This document shows positions 62,933 through 64,000 of a stretch of 64,000 nucleotides of DNA, piece after piece. Each line of letters opens with the position of its first letter. Within the stretch, counting starts at the first letter, position 1. Origin of the DNA: Tyzzerella sp. An114 (lineage in GTDB: Bacteria; Bacillota; Clostridia; Lachnospirales; Anaerotignaceae); NCBI RefSeq assembly GCF_002161055.1, contig NZ_NFLT01000004.1:62001-126000 (forward strand), read 5' to 3'. Below the pieces are notes generated by a model. It was not told where the DNA came from, did not search any database, and worked only from the letters and a program-made list of their open reading frames with translations. A program made the position numbers and the translations under genes.

Positions 62933-63127
62933 ATGGGTTGTTTAAGTAATGGTTGTGGAGGAAGTAGCTGGCTTTGGATTATCATTCTTCTTTGTTGTTG
63001 TGGAAACAATAACAACAACGGCTGTGGTTGTGGAGGAAGTAATGATGAAATACTTATTTTATTACTTATACTTTGCCTTTGTGGAAATAACAATAATGGT
63101 TTTAACATCTGTGAGGCTAAAGAGTAA
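62933..63127 (+). CDS. Cys/Asn/Gly-rich small membrane protein (high-cysteine HCB type)
   Basis: A 64-residue protein with two short hydrophobic segments (WLWIIILL and ILILLLILCLC), each followed by a CGNNNN stretch. It has 11 Cys residues, including CCC. It resembles clostridial proteins annotated as chorion class high-cysteine protein 13, whose function is unknown; they are often linked to spores. AAAGGAGG precedes the ATG. It is divergent from the split protease and closed by a terminator. Confidence 0.8.
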   Translation: MGCLSNGCGGSSWLWIIILLCCCGNNNNNGCGCGGSNDEILILLLILCLCGNNNNGFNICEAKE

Positions 63128-63139
63128 TACTTACATCAC

Positions 63140-63167
63140 AAGAGGCGGAAATTTTCCGCCTCTTTTT
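63140..63167 (+). terminator. Intrinsic terminator
   Basis: AGAGGCGGAAA / TTTTCCGCCTCT stem with T run. Confidence 0.9.
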
Positions 63168-63219
63168 TGTATTATAAATAATATTAATTGCATATCCTTT
63201 AAAAGAGGGGTGTATCATT

Positions 63220-63690
63220 ATGGATAACAATGAAAGTTCAAATATAAGAGGAATTCTTGAAAATTTTGGTTTTAATACAGAAAATATAAATAACAATGAT
63301 ATTATTGAAGCACTTAGTAAAGCAAAAAAAATAAAAAGTCTTATAGAAATGAATAGCAATGTAAAAAAACAAGAGGAGGTACATAATGAAATAAATACTG
63401 ATGATAAAAACAATTTTATATATGCGGCAATACCATTTTTGAATGAAGAATATCAAAAAAGTATATATATCGCTGTAAAACTTATTGAGCTTAAAAAGGC
63501 TTTTGATATGCCTGTAATATCTATTCAGAGTAAAACAGTTCAAAAAAGTAGCTATGAGAGAAAAAAAGAACTTTTAAGTGTAATAAAAAAATATATGTCC
63601 AAAGAGGAGGCAGCAAAAATTGACAGTATTTTAAAATTTATTGAAATGAGAAAACTTATAAATATGAAAGGGGAAATTTTCTTTGAATGA
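63220..63690 (+). CDS. Small helical protein of unknown function
   Basis: A 156-residue charged, mostly helical protein: an N-terminal segment NIRGILENFGFNTENINNND, then Lys/Glu helices and AAIPFLNEEYQKSIYIAVKLIELKKAF. No membrane segment. AGAGGGGTG precedes the ATG. Its stop overlaps the TTG-started next gene, so the two form an operon. Family not recognised. Confidence 0.65.
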   Translation: MDNNESSNIRGILENFGFNTENINNNDIIEALSKAKKIKSLIEMNSNVKKQEEVHNEINTDDKNNFIYAAIPFLNEEYQKSIYIAVKLIELKKAFDMPVISIQSKTVQKSSYERKKELLSVIKKYMSKEEAAKIDSILKFIEMRKLINMKGEIFFE

Positions 63691-63901
63691 AAATAAAAAA
63701 ATAGATGATTTTATAAATAGAGCAAAAGGCAGAACTCCTCTTGAGATTATAGGGCTTTTTGCCTCAGAAAGAGAAGAACTTTTATCAGAAAGTACTAAGG
63801 AAGATGAGGAGGCACTTATAAACACTCTTATTTCAAATATGAATGAAAAAGAAATGGAAAGAGCAAGAAAATTTCTTGAGCTTTTGAGAGTAAAAGAATA
63901 A
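63683..63901 (+). CDS. Small charged protein of unknown function
   Basis: A 72-residue acidic helical protein (NENKKIDDFINRAKGRTPLEII start, MNEKEMERARKFLELLRVKE end). TTG start, nine bases after AAAGGGGA, overlaps the upstream stop by eight bases, so it is translationally coupled. The upstream partner also has no known family. A possible TATAAT element at 63974-63979 follows for a gene beyond the window. Confidence 0.62.
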   Translation: MNENKKIDDFINRAKGRTPLEIIGLFASEREELLSESTKEDEEALINTLISNMNEKEMERARKFLELLRVKE

Positions 63902-64000
63902 AAATGTATAAGTATACCAATAATTTAAGAAAAATATAATAATTTTTATTAACTAAAAATATTCATTATGTGCTATAATAAACCTACTTATTTTAAAAAA

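Overview
This window is chromosomal DNA from a low-GC, spore-forming anaerobic Firmicute, most likely a clostridium of the Lachnospiraceae type. The evidence is the very AT-rich sequence with Gram-positive ribosome binding sites, the sporulation genes spoIIE and spoIIID, a Spo0A-type promoter, rubredoxin and 4Fe-4S flavoproteins, the cdaA-cdaR-glmM and tilS-hpt-ftsH clusters, and frequent TTG start codons placed 6-10 bases after strong AGGAGG-like sites. No rRNA, tRNA or CRISPR array was seen.

Layout. 1-7.7 kb: rubredoxin, an acyltransferase and proC on the minus strand, then a methionine operon (metF, a separate MetH reactivation domain, and a MetH lacking that domain), a flavodoxin-ferredoxin fusion and a secreted protein with an Asp/Tyr tail. 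7.7-9.9 kb: hsp20 under a CIRCE operator, spoIIID, and a small islet with two paralogous 58-residue ribbon-helix-helix proteins, each with its own repeated operator-like sites, plus a SLOG-fold protein. 9.9-17.3 kb: M20 peptidase, Trk potassium uptake, an LTA-synthase-like sulfatase and a membrane glycosyltransferase. 17.9-33.6 kb: core genes including spoIIE, tilS-hpt-ftsH, argF, birA, two tandem coaX genes, dusB, greA and lysS. 33.6-44.2 kb: c-di-AMP synthesis (cdaA-cdaR-glmM), chromate-type transporters, an M29 aminopeptidase, HPr, metG and tatD. 44.4-53.8 kb: a 3D/G5 wall protein, a DUF3798 lipoprotein with a sugar-type ABC transporter, a DUF134 regulator with a NifX-like protein, and a BlaR1/BlaI pair.

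The most notable region is 54.2-62.8 kb. A subtilisin-family (S8) protease gene is cut in two inside the codons of its catalytic-His motif (GHGTHVT). The two halves lie 7.5 kb apart in the same orientation, and each junction carries the 9-bp core CGTTACATG. Joining the halves through one core gives a continuous in-frame 320-residue protease. The intervening DNA carries a serine recombinase and looks like an integrative element whose excision would restore the gene. Its cargo is a secreted InlB-repeat protein, a ZIP metal transporter with paired Fur-like sites, a helical-repeat protein, ferritin, and a MATE transporter preceded by an FMN riboswitch. The riboswitch terminator re-uses the 3' strand of aptamer helix P1, which predicts an FMN-activated (ON) switch feeding an exporter. 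The last kilobase and a half holds a Cys/Asn-rich membrane microprotein and two small unknown proteins.

All functional calls come from reading the sequence and family knowledge. No database search was possible.
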